From contig NC_081415.1 in the NCBI RefSeq assembly GCF_030272615.1, positions 191,050,270 through 191,114,269 of the forward strand: a stretch of DNA of 64,000 nucleotides. The letters are read 5' to 3'. Below the pieces are notes generated by a model, which made no database searches, had not been told where the DNA came from, and worked only from the letters and a program-made list of their open reading frames with translations. The translations under genes and the position numbers were made by a program. Shown here piece after piece: positions 46,995 to 58,091 of this stretch. This DNA is from Cryptomeria japonica (taxonomy: Eukaryota; Streptophyta; Pinopsida; Cupressales; Cupressaceae). The stretch's first letter is position 1. Every line of letters starts with the position of its first letter.

Positions 46995-47648
46995 GTGGAT
47001 GTAATGGCCACTTTGGCATCTATACAACAGCTACAGGAATCTAATTTTCGCTTTGAATTCCTAGTGGAAGAGTTACATTATCTTGCCTATGATTCTCCCG
47101 AGTCCCAGATGGTCTATTCTATTATTGGATATGACTCATCTCATAATAGCCACATTTACTCTTACCTGTGTGACCAAGTTGTCCCTACTAATCTTTCTCG
47201 AAATGAAAAAAGGAACCTAATATGAAATGCATCATAGTACGTCATCATTGCTAACGACCTATTGAGGTGGAAATACCATCTCTAAGAGTTTCTTTGCAAG
47301 GTCTTGTTACTGATGAAGACTATAGAATATCTAGATTGCAAGAGCTTGAATTGTTGGATGAGCATCGACAAGTGGCATTTGATCATCTTAGAGTGTATCA
47401 AAAGAGAATGTTTAGAGGATATAACAAGAAGGTTCGACAAAGAGAATTTCAGGTTGGTGACCTAGTTCTAAGAGAAAATCCTAAAAATCAATAGTTTCGA
47501 GACAACAAAGAGAAGTTCGAACCCAACTAGCTGGGTCCCTATATCATTACTCCAACTTTTGGCTCTGGTGCCTATCAACTCTCAACATCGGAAGGAGAAT
47601 AGCTTCATGAACTGATCAACATCATCCATTTGAAGAAATTATTCACCT
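46995..47648 (+). pseudogene. Gypsy E integrase remnant, core deleted
   Basis: 46995-47225 encodes the region between aRNH and integrase (VDVMATLASIQQL). After a short YVIIANDLL segment the text jumps near 47260 to VEIPSLRVSLQGLVTDEDYR and the C-terminal part (LQELELLDEHRQ, YNKKVRQREFQVGDLVLRE). The HHCC zinc finger and the whole D,D35E catalytic core expected between these are missing, a loss of several hundred bases. The C-terminal frame runs to a stop at 47648-47650. This copy could not integrate itself. Confidence 0.85.
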
Positions 47649-47680
47649 AAATATTATGTGCTCCAACAGCCTAAACAGCT

Positions 47681-47825
47681 AAAAAGTCCTGAAGATATCC
47701 TAAAAATCAGAAAAAGTCCTGAAGAAATCCTAAAAATTAGAAAAAGTCCTGAAGAAATCCTAAAAATTAGAAAAAGTCCTAAAAAAATCCTAAAAATCAG
47801 AAAAAGTCCTGAAGAAATTCAAAAA
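47681..47825 (+). repeat. Exact-phase 30-bp tandem repeat after the pol gene
   Basis: Units start at 47681, 47711, 47741, 47771 and 47801, each AAAAAGTCCTGAAGAAATCC plus ten bases. The period is exactly 30, so a frame through it encodes a 10-residue repeat (KSPEEILKIR). That frame (47658-47870) is open but starts after the integrase stop. Confidence 0.9.
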
Positions 47826-47870
47826 AAGAAAGAAAAAAAAAAAGGAAAAAGAGAGAAAATGCCTTGGTGA

Positions 47871-49340
47871 AAACCTGATAAACAGGCACCTTGGTAAAAA
47901 ACAAATGAATCTCTGCCAAGCAGGTGAACACCTAGCAAATAGGTGCCTCTTGTACTCAAGCACTCTATCTATCAATGCAACATTGGCATTCCCACTTTCA
48001 TGCATCTTTGCTTTCACCTGTACATATTTTAGTCACTTTTGTGACATCCTGGTTCATTGGAACCCTCATGGCTTGAAACCGATCATTGTCCTAGTCTTAG
48101 GTTAATCGACAGAGCACTTTACATGTCCTAAGTAGTATCAACCAAGTCATCTTTACGTCAGTGATACCCGGTCGTCCACTCCAAGCCAATCACCTATCTC
48201 CTGACTACTAAAGAGTTTTATCACTGAGTAAACAAGCAAAACAACATAACTGAAAACAATCACTAAGCAATTTGAGATATGCATGAAAATTTTCTTTGTG
48301 TGCTGTCTTTTATTGAATTTTGATTATTATCTCTCTGAGTAACTTGAGGAAGTCTATCTTGACTAAGAGGAGAAAGGATTGGGGGCATAATATCTTCCTT
48401 GTTCTCCACTTATAGGAATGATTCTGATGATCTGAAAACATCTAATCAACTGGGTGTCTGTGATAAGTACCTTCACATTAAGGTGAAATCGCCACACATA
48501 CCTCGACTCCGCTTATTTGAATGCTACAGGGAGGTTCCCATCATTTCTTTGTCTATTTTGAGGGAATTTCTTTATTGTGCAATCCGAGTCCATGCATAAT
48601 GTGTCCAAGGATATGAACAAAAAAAGGATCATTTCGAACAAGATAATTAATATTGCACATGAAAAGCAAGGAACTCTAAATCTACCTGTTGTGGTTGTAA
48701 AATGCTCAACGATGAAAATTAAGCTTTTCAAAATCCAGTGACTAGGTTTAGGTTGCATTTTGCATATCATTTTGCATTTCATTCTGCATTTTGTGAATTT
48801 AGAGTGATTTCGGTATGGTAACAATGATCTCTTTATCTTCTGCATGAGAGTTGGAAGCATCATCATTTCTTAGCTAAGTGGTCTATTTTTCATCATTTCT
48901 TCGATTGAGTACTTGTGTTTTGAGATGTTAGCTACATACATAAACATCTTATATAGATTCATACATTTCATATTACTCATTTGCATTCATCTTATTGCAT
49001 AAGAAAATTAATTTTTTTTTGCATTACTCATTATTCATCTTCATTCATCTATTTGCATATGAAAAGAAACAAAAATAGACATCCATAATCATTTGCATTA
49101 CATACTGAAAAGAAATGCATTCATATAGAATAAAGCATATAAAAAGCATCTCATAAATGAATCAACACAAGTACAATGAAGTCAAATCGATCTCATATAT
49201 ATATATATATATATCATATAAAGTCTTAGAGTACAAAATGATGTCAAATGACATATACAAACTCCCATCAGAGCAAGAATTGTATAGGCTACAAAAAATG
49301 GGTATGTCTACAAAAAATATCAGAGCTACAAAAAGAATAT
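47871..49340 (+). other. Gypsy E 3' non-coding region, no gene seen
   Basis: After the 30-bp repeat the text (about 47900-48200) resembles the non-coding 3' region common in Tat-type elements. 48200-49200 is AT-rich with CATTTGCATT words and an (AT)n run at 49196-49214. I support no gene here. Repeated CATTCAT/CATTTGCAT words at 48960-49100 are simple-sequence-like. Confidence 0.5.
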
Positions 49341-51643
49341 CTAGCTCTCAACCTCTCCCTCATCCCCTAGTGGAGGAGGTGGAGCCTGCTGACTGGGATC
49401 CTAATGAGGTGCTCGAGCTCCCTCCGACCGTGCCATGTATTGCGAGTAGGGGACAACTTGCTGCGCAACTGGAACTGCTACGATGTACGTTGCAACATAG
49501 TATGCTACCCTACTCATCTAGTGAAGGAGCTCCTATCGTAAAGCCTTTGTCTCTATTCTTGTCTCTATGACCTGATGGTTGCGCTCAACCCTAAGCTCTA
49601 CTAGCTATCGGTCATGCTCCTCCAGTTACTTCTGAGCCACTATCAGCTATGACTATAGCTCCGCAAGATGTGCTCTCATCGACCATCCCACATCATTCCC
49701 CTTCTCTCTTGCACGCTCTCCACCCCCATCTCCACCTCCAACTCCACCCTGCTCTTCCCTCCACTACTAGACCTATCTCAGTGCTTCTCTCTCCTCCTCA
49801 GCTTCGCCCAACCTCACACCTAAACACCTTAGGGATCTGGCCTCACCCCTCGATTGTCCAACCCCAGCGGAACCCAGTTGCTACTAGCTCCAGGATCACC
49901 ACCTGCCCACCTCGGAACCTTGACTCTCTATCCCTGTCCCTGTGTGGGGGCATCATCCTCAATATCCTCAATCCGAGGACCCTGCTCAACTAGATCTGTC
50001 AACCTAGGGAATGGATGCTGCTGAAACCAATCCCTGTACTGGGGCAATACCCCCGCATCCACAACATCATCCATGTAATCCCATCTCAAGTGTTGTAAAT
50101 GAGTCAACTCCTACATACTCAAGGCATAGGATAACCTCAATGACCATCCCCACCTCTCCTCATCAGTATAACATGCATATGCAATGTACTCCTACAAGAT
50201 CCCTTAAGGCCTACCATACTACCTCATCACTCAAGAAACTACAAATCTCTCCACTATAGTTTGTGATCTGCCAATAAGTGGGTGTGTAACAAACAGATCT
50301 CCGCGTACCATTTGCTAGTCATCCCATGGCTCTAGGCCCCTATAAGGTCTCTATATCATGGCTATAAGGTCATCTAGCTATCGTTGCCAAAAATCAGTCT
50401 TGCCCAGATGGGGTTGTGTAACATAACTTGCATACCTATATACAATCGGCTGCCCAGGCTCTCTGCTATCATCAACAATTGGCTGACAAACTAGGAGGTG
50501 CTCCCAAGACCAAACCTATAAAATCAAAACTCCAATGACCATGCTCTTTCCCTCCTTGTATACAACCTCATGCATCTTGCGATACATGTGGGCTAATAAG
50601 AAAGAACCTCAGCCAAGCCTCTAAGGGGTATCCATCAATCTCTCTAGCATCCTGCCCCATCCACACTAGAATCCTTGTTGTCCTTTATCCGGCATTAGAA
50701 AACAACCAATAAACCTTGCTAGAACACAAGCCAAAGGAAACTCCTCACTGTACCTTCTCATCATGATGTCCCAACTAATGGAGGGATCCCTGAAGACATG
50801 CTAACTGCCTGTAATCCAGGTAATAGCATTGCATCGTAATCTACCTTATCCCTAGCAAAAGGGATATGAAGGATCCTATATACATCCTTAGGAGTGATAT
50901 TCATCTCCCCAACTAGAAAATGGAAGGTATTATGCTCTGAATGGAAACACTCAACCAATGTTGTGAGCATTATGTGACTCACACGGATGTCTAGTAACCC
51001 AAGAAGATGTATCAAGCTACACAAATCAATATGAGCCTGATCAACCTCTGATAAATGCCACAATAATGTCATGGTAGGAGGATAAACACATCTGAAGAGC
51101 ACATGAGGCAATCAAACCTGCAAAAATCAAAACAATGAAGCATCAGAAAACATTCCACATAAGCCTACAAGAGAAGTAAAACATCACACAAATTCAACTA
51201 TGTCAATTGCAAAATCAAAATTTCAAGTTTCAACCTTAAAAAATGATCACTGTTTCTCAAATGACAAAACACAGAAGGACAACAACTCGTATGAGTCAGG
51301 ATTGGGCTTTGTATGACAAAAGAACCCCATACGATAAAATATTAGACTCCAAACAACAAAATGGTCTTTTATGCATGTTGTTGTATGACAGAAGGGTGGG
51401 GTTAGAATGACAAAACTAATGGCTTGAAATGAAAAAAAATACTTCAGCAGTTTGTCATATGAGACAAGATCCTATCTCGCATGACAAAACGAGAAGGGCT
51501 GACTTCAAATGAGCTAAAACTTGAAAAATGAACAAAAAAATTCAAAATTGAGAACATAAAAGAGGCTTAAGATTGATCACTTACCACTGGCTCATAGTGT
51601 CAAGGTCGATTATGTCATCTCTAGTGCTCAAATCGATGCTCAT
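49341..51643 (-). pseudogene. Antisense plant mobile domain (PMD) protein in gypsy E
   Basis: On the minus strand, 51117 to about 49341 encodes a decayed PMD (aminotransferase-like, plant mobile domain). Landmarks: HLLGLLDIRVSHIMLTTLVE with HTFHF-like NTFHFLVGEM and ITPKDVYRILHIPF; later PLACVLARFIGCFLMPDKGQ; then RLG-stop-GSFLLAHMYRKMHEVV and VLIL-stop-VWSWEHLL. Upstream is a possible first exon (51643-51585, MSIDLSTRDDIIDLD) with donor GTAAGT and acceptor TTTTTGCAG, a 467-bp intron (51584-51118); the phase across it does not match exactly. Many stops occur after 50761. PMD sequences are known in plant transposons and in silencing proteins such as MAIN/MAIL1. It lies opposite to gag-pol, between integrase and the 3' LTR. 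Confidence 0.8.
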
Positions 51644-52773
51644 GAGTAGGGACCACCATTTTCTTCGCAGAAGGCTTTTTGAATTTTCAAACTTGGAGGG
51701 TTAAAATGAATTTAAAATGACACTTTTACCCCTTATATAGCCAAAACCCTAATTTTTCAACTTGCTCCGATGGACATGAAAATTGTACCCTTAGCTAATT
51801 CGCCCGTTCTAACTCCATTTTTGAGATCAAAATCAAAATTTGAGATCATTTTGCTAGTCAATTTCACAAAATTTGGACCACTTAGCGCTTTTCATCAAAA
51901 GCTCATTCTCTCTTCTAATTGCGCTCAATTTCTCATGAATCAACATTGAATCTCAATTTAATTTCTACAAATCAACTTTGCGCTCAATTTCTTATCAATC
52001 AACGCAAAATTTTCAAAAATTCCTCTGAATCAATTTGTGCTCAAAACAACTTATCATCACTCAAAATTACCTATCATCATGTACCCTCGCTATCTTTTGA
52101 TTTCTCTCCCGAGGGGGCATACTCATGACCTTATGACCTCACATCTTCAAATGTCAAGAAAATTTTCAAATCTTCATCAAAACACAAGAAAAAATCCTTT
52201 TCAACTAAATACAATCAAATAAGACCTCAATCGCTAGGGGCATATCAGTTTCATCACTTCATATCAAGCTGATATTGTCTTTGTCTGAATCAATCTCTTA
52301 ATGTTAATCAGTTTCATTGCTTTTCATCAAGCTGATTATTTGTTTAAACTCAAGCAAAAGTTTAAAGAGTATTTTTGATCACATGCTCAATCTAAGTAGG
52401 TGTTTAGTTTCATTGCATTGAATCAAGCTAGACAGTTTATCTTTGCTCATCGTGTCTTGATCAATCAAGTTCAAGATCCATTTTATCTTCACTCACTGTG
52501 TCTAGTTCAATCAAGTTCTAGATCAATAAGATCTGCTTCTTGATCAATCAAGTTCAAGTTCGGTATCTTTTCTCTCTATCGTTCCTAGTTCAATCAAGTT
52601 TGGGATCGGTATTGCTTTAATTAACTTTGTTCAGCTTCATCACTTCAAAACAAGCTAAACACCTTGCCCTTCATCTGGTTCATGATCAATCAAGTTCAAA
52701 ACTGGTATCTCCTAGACATCAACTATTCTTTGAACCAACATGTTGCTCGCACATTAATTCAAATAGGGGCAAA
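51644..52773 (+). other. Gypsy E 3' end: repeated words and polypurine tract
   Basis: No gene. Between about 52240 and 52700 short words recur: CAGTTTCAT...CAAGCTGAT (three or four times) and GATCAATCAAGTTCAAGATC-like text (five times). A polypurine tract AAATAGGGGCAAA lies at 52761-52773 directly before the 3' LTR. Confidence 0.65.
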
Positions 52774-53832
52774 TGTAATACCCTAAAAATGGTCATCTAA
52801 ACCATGGGCCCCTAATCTTGAGAACATCACCAAGGTCCTAACCAAAGGCAATTAAATAAATCTTGAGCACACAATTAATTTCTAAAATCATCAATGTCAC
52901 ATGGCAAAATCAATCACTCAATATTAATTAAATATTTATTTAATTAATTGATCATTCCAAGTAAATCATTTTAAACAATTATCTTATTTATTTTATTAAA
53001 TATCCTAGCATATTTAATTAAATAAATTAATGTGCCATTAAATCATCAAAGAAAGAGGAATTGGAAATTATGAGCATAAATCTTCAAAACAGGAAATAAA
53101 TCAAAAAATGAATTAATTGACCAAAAAAAAGAATTAAAAATTGAGAAAAGAAATAAATTGGAGATAATATTGAAAAACAAATTAAAAATTGATAAATAAT
53201 CTCAAATAAAGCAATTTAAAACAATTAAATATTAAAATTGAATGAAATAGAGGATAAATCAGTTTTTTCTGATTTTATCTTATTTTTTGTTCAATTTCCT
53301 TTAAAACTGAGAAAAGCATCCAATCACATCAATTCACCTAGATTGTGCTTCCTCTTGGAAAATCTTGACCGCTAATCATTATTTGATCTCAGCTGTTGGT
53401 TTATTTCTAAATTTTCTATAAATTTGGGCTCTCATCTCTCATTCAAAGATTCTAGAGAATATGTTGTTATCATGCTATTTTTGTTGTAGGTTCAATAATA
53501 TTTGTGCATTTAGATATTGACATATTAGTTATTACATACATATTTAGATCACTTAGCTCATTTATTGCTTAAATCATGTTAGATTAATCTTGTGTTCATC
53601 TAGCTTAAATCCATGCTCATATAAATTTAAAAATCCTTCGTTTAGGTGTTGTCTAGTCATTGGATAGCTTAGCAATCTGAGAGAAATCTAAACTCGCATC
53701 TACTAGAAGGCAATGGGTCGCTTTGTTATGGTTTATTATTCATTGATTATTGATTTACTAACCATGCATCTAATGACTTAATTGAAGTGTTGTGTATTCT
53801 AGATACAAATATAGGTCCACTTTTCACACACA
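52774..53832 (+). repeat. 3' LTR of gypsy E (1059 bp)
   Basis: Begins TGTAATACCCTAAAAATGG and ends TTTTCACACACA, nearly identical to the 5' copy. It is followed by one C and then AGATA, the partner of GGATA before the 5' LTR. Confidence 0.92.
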
Positions 53833-53833
53833 C

Positions 53834-56800
53834 AGATACCCCTGTTGTTGTCGAAATCAAGGAATGTCCATGTACTATTTTCAAGCAATGCCCTCAGATC
53901 GTGAAGGTCAATGATTCAGTTGGCACATTTTCTAGGGTTGCTTAGGGAGTTTTGTATGTCGAAGATGTTTGATCATATATTCACTGCACTTTGGAGGATT
54001 TGGGTTATGTTGAGATCAAGACCATCTATATTGGCACTTTGCTGAACTAGGATGGGTTGATGAAACTGAAATTTCAAATTCTGAAGGATCATGGTTTTAT
54101 CAAAATTTTGGAGATGTCATAATTTGAAGATGAATTGATCCAGTATGCACTGATTCGAGTCCATGGTGAATTCATATGGCTAGACCGGCCCCATAAGATC
54201 ACAAAGGAGGCTATTCGTGAGATCACCAGTTTACCCCAAACCAATCCAACCCCTAGAAAGAAGAAGATATCTAATAGTGAGGTGGAGAAGTTAACTAGTG
54301 CAACATCTGAAAACTGATCAATGAGAATTAGCACTATCAGAGACAAAGCATTTCAATTCGCAAGCATGATCATCGGTTACAAGGTAACCCAATCAAATCA
54401 GTTGAACTCTGTTTCCAGTTAATGCATTTTTTGTGCTCACAAAATGATTAAGGAGAATGAAAAGCTAGATCTATGTCAATGGATGTGTGATGAATTGATA
54501 ATAAACCTAGGGAAGATTAAGGGTAAGAAAAGGGGTATTTTCTGGTATAGCAACCTTGTTGTCTGTTTAATGCTTTTCTTTTTGAATGAGTTACTCAAAA
54601 CTGGTAAGACCCAATGAGAATTTGATATATCGGTAGCAAAACAAATCAAAGATGCTATAAGGAATATGGGACAGGATAGGGACTCCATTCTTTGGGCTTA
54701 TTTCAAATCATTCCAGAAAGCAATGAAGAAGAGAGAAAGAGTTCCAAAGCATATAGTTGACAAATACTCAACTGAAATCTATTTTATGGTAAAGAAGGAT
54801 GAAACATTGATGGAGGTAATGCAACCAAAGAAGATCTGGATAAAATAGGTGTGCTATGAGGTAGATGCTGAGATCTTGGAATTGTATGCCAAGAATCTTA
54901 TTGATGCCTCGATTGATGAAGTAGAGAAAGCATTTGGGACTACAAAGAAAAAATAAAATGAAGTTTACATTGGATTCAGTAAAAAGAAAAAGGAAGGAAT
55001 TATCAAGAAGGTTGGGGAAGCTATATATAAGATGTCCTCTTAGATAAATCAGATTATAGGACTATTTGAAGGGTCATCTCCGGTAGCAGTTTAGGCCTCA
55101 CCGATAGTAGCAACTGACAAGGGTGTGTTGGCATATGCACACACCAATGAGACATTGTAGGTGATTGAAGGTTTTGTCATTGATGGCAACCTTACAATCC
55201 TATGGCACTGGCATGACATTACACCAACACTAGCAAGATCAGACTCTACACTGACACTCAGACCACCGACACCGACAGAGAAAGGAAGCATACCGGCACA
55301 AAGGCCGACATGATTTTTGTTATATTATATTATGTTTATTATTGTAAAATCTTTGTAAACCGACTTGGCATCATTGTAAAATGACTCTTATATAAGAGAG
55401 ATCATTATAGAACATTTGTAAGTAAGTGAGAAGATTATATTTAGGCGAAGTAAGGTAGACCTATTATGAGAATTATAGGTTAAGGGTTTATGTAAGAAGC
55501 TAAACAGAAATTGGTACTAGATCTGGCATTATAGATGCTATTTTGAAGCAGTACAAGATACTGGATTTATATAATCCATCATTGTAAGTCAGTGAGACTT
55601 CCCATTGAGCAGTGAGCTCTAGGCAGTTGGCCTTCCTGCATGTGCAGGCCCTTCTTGTAGCAGTAATATTCTCTTATTGGCGGGTAAGTGAATATTGTGG
55701 GTTACAAATCCCACCGAGGTTTTTCCCGCACCAGGTTTCCTTGTTAAATCATTGTGTTGTGGTGTTTTTTTCATGTGGTTGCTTTTAATTCTGTTTATTG
55801 CATTATTTCTTGCATACCGGTACACTGTTATAATATGTTCTACATGTTTTAAGGTAAGAAATTCAATTCATCGGTTAGATACTGATTGACCCCCCCTCTC
55901 AGTATCTATGTGAATCCTAATAGGGTATAGTAAAGAGGAAGAAACCAGAGACTTATATTGCCCCTGTTACATCCAGTTCTGATATTGATGTTGTGCCCTC
56001 ATAGATTCCCAAAACTGTCATCAGAATACCAAGGAAGAAGGCTGAGGAATTAAAGAATCTAAAAGTGAAGATTACCCCTCCAACAACACCTATGAAAATT
56101 TTGAAGGAGAGGAAGCCCACAGAGAAGAGGAAACCAGTTAAGGAGTCTACTTCTACTCTTGGCAAGAAGAAGAAATCAGATGTAGATATAACCCTCAAAT
56201 CCAGTAAGAGTATTGAAGTCATTCCTCATCTTTTAGTTGCAGAGTTGATTGATCAAATCACTAAATATGGAATTTTGAGTAATATAAAACATTAATACGT
56301 ACATATGGATGATAAGGAGCAAATGGAGATGGAGAAATCAATTTTGTTGTACTTAGACATATATAAGAAAAGACTTTTAGAGATTGAAAAATAGATACCG
56401 ATAGATTTGTATAGTAAACTAGATGCTAGAAGGTTATCTCTGGTTGAGGAGGATAGACACATAAAGGTACATGAATTGTTAACTGTTTTTGGTGCTATAA
56501 CTGATGAAGAGATGCAACAATGTTTAGAGTTTGCAAATAAATCAATTTTCTAGAGCAAACATCGGCATGTGAGTCTCATGGTAGGTAGAGTGAATGAGAT
56601 ATTTAAGGAGACACATGAGGCTTGGGTAAAATTATTTGTAGATAAACTGAAATTCTTTACATCACTAGAAGTCCCTCAAAAATTATAACACTCCAAAACT
56701 CCCGATAGATGATAAGGGGAAAGGTATATTAGGAATGGATACACCAGCTTTTTAATCAATAAATATCACATGATATTCCTCTGGTAGAACCACTTGTACC

Positions 56801-57848
56801 TAATAGAGAGATACCCATAGATAACATTGGAACTATACAGGATAAGCAGGATACACTAGAACAAAACATTTTGGATATAGAGGTTATTGATGTGGATACA
56901 GAAAATAAACAGGTTGAGGATATTGAACCTCTGACACCAAATCAACATATTGAAGAGGTTAAGGTTGAAAAGGTTACTGCACCAAGTGGCAAATCGTCCA
57001 GGAAGATTTTGGATAGTCATTCATTGTTGGCACTTGACTCATCGGGTGAAGTTGATTTTGCACAGAAGAATATTGAGCAGCTGAGTAGTTTTGAATTGAT
57101 GTATGTTGCAGTGCAGAAGTTAAGGAAGGAAGGGACTGAAGACAAGCAATTTATTAAGCAGGCCATTTCAGTTTTGCAACAACTTGCACCGAAATATAAG
57201 GTAGATTAGATTGGAAGCCCATCTGATAAACTGAAAGGTTTGACAAAGTATATTTCCAAAGAGTTTAAAAATCTTCAACATGTATCAAACCAACAGTTGA
57301 TTGAGCAGTACAATGTAGCTTGGAAGGTCACTTGTGACAACATGATTTTATCTGACAAGGCTAAGATGAAAGATGAGATAAGAAAGATTGATTTGGCTCT
57401 AAATGAGTGTAGCAATATATATAGGTCTTGTACTAACATCGAAAAACTAACAACGAACCTTGAGGTGAAATTGAAGGCGGCAAAGACCTGGTTAGAACAT
57501 TTGGCTAACAGTTTTGATGGTACTCAGACACTGACCAGTACCATTGATGGTCAGATTTTGATAACAGAGTCTGAGATTTCTAGATTAGAGAAGGATATGG
57601 ATAGGCTAATCCGGCGTGCAAGGGAATTAAGAGGTTTGGTGAGTCCCTGATTGAACACTATGTTACTTCACAAGAGGGAAAGCATATAGTTAATGAATAA
57701 ACCTACTCTAATAGACCTATCAGAAGAAGAGATTCATGCATATATTCTTAATGGTTTTATATCCATTTTGAGCACACTGAAGATGGGTTGGGATGCATAC
57801 TTAGGATTTTTGAAGAATTCTTACCTAGATATTTTCAAGTTCATCTAG
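53834..57848 (+). pseudogene. Element D ORF2, main part, unknown function
   Basis: Resumes from the GGATA/AGATA site with TPVVVEIKE, matching element A. Blocks: YIHCTLEDLG; HGEFIWLDRPHKITKEAI; FASMIIGYKVTQSNQLN; CQWMCDELIINLGKIKG; VPKHIVDKYS; a KKIWIK region; a basic segment with STLGKKKKSD (56065-56295); an acidic region at 56871-57209; coiled-coil C-terminus at 57240-57650; final WDAYLGFLKNSYLDIFKFI. The stop is at 57846-57848. Roughly 1,075 codons without the H3 insert (55126-55922). Stops are scattered, but the C-terminal third has long open pieces of 112 and 136 codons. No known enzyme motif, signal peptide or membrane segment is seen. Confidence 0.82.
55126..55922 (+). mobile_element. 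Solo LTR H3 (797 bp, plus strand)
   Basis: Begins TGTTGGCATATGCACACACC and ends CCTAATA (terminal CA decayed to TA). Flanks GGGTG (55121-55125) and GGGTA (55923-55927) differ by one transition. It interrupts ORF2 of element D between DKG and VKRKKPE. Its U5 has TTCCTGCATGTGCAGG at about 55630 and CCCACCGAGGTTTTTCCCG. Confidence 0.9.
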
Positions 57849-58079
57849 GTCTGGTAATCATAGTTTTCTTCTCATTCTTTCATTCATTAGCCCCGGCTTT
57901 GTCATTGATGTCAAAGGGGGAGAGGTTGATGTGAAAAATGATTGGGACATAAGAAGTAATGTATAGCTCAGGGGGAGTAATCTTCCAACAGTTTTTGAGA
58001 TTAGTTTTGGAGTTTTTGGCAATTAACCGGAACAACACTTCAGCAATCCATTTTTCTCATGAGTGTTGCCATGAATGCC

Positions 58080-58091
58080 AAAGGGGGAGAT
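58080..58091 (+). other. Polypurine tract of element D
   Basis: AAAGGGGGAGAT, identical to that of element A, directly before the 3' LTR. Confidence 0.9.

Larger units (their letters stand above)
35909..53832 (+). mobile_element. Element E: Ty3/gypsy, Tat/Ogre-like retrotransposon
   Basis: A 17.9 kb unit with LTRs of 1058 and 1059 bp inside ORF2 of element D. The flanks are GGATA (35904-35908) and AGATA (53834-53838, one base after the LTR end), a duplication with one transition. Order: leader of about 2 kb, gag, protease, long linker, RT, RNase H, archaeal-type RNase H, integrase remnant, a 30-bp repeat, an antisense PMD reading frame, polypurine tract, LTR. A long leader, the extra RNase H and long non-coding parts fit the Tat/Ogre lineage. 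The LTRs differ at about 8 of the first 270 bases by eye, so it is the youngest large insertion here. Two family-H solo LTRs are nested in it. Confidence 0.9.

Noticed and set aside
49196-49214. (AT)n run as a functional site
   Set aside because: Simple dinucleotide repeat without other context; a similar (TA)n run occurs at about 6545-6560.
49341-51643. PMD region as a real host gene
   Set aside because: It lies wholly between the LTRs of gypsy E, on the opposite strand, and carries many stops, so it is element cargo and not a host locus.
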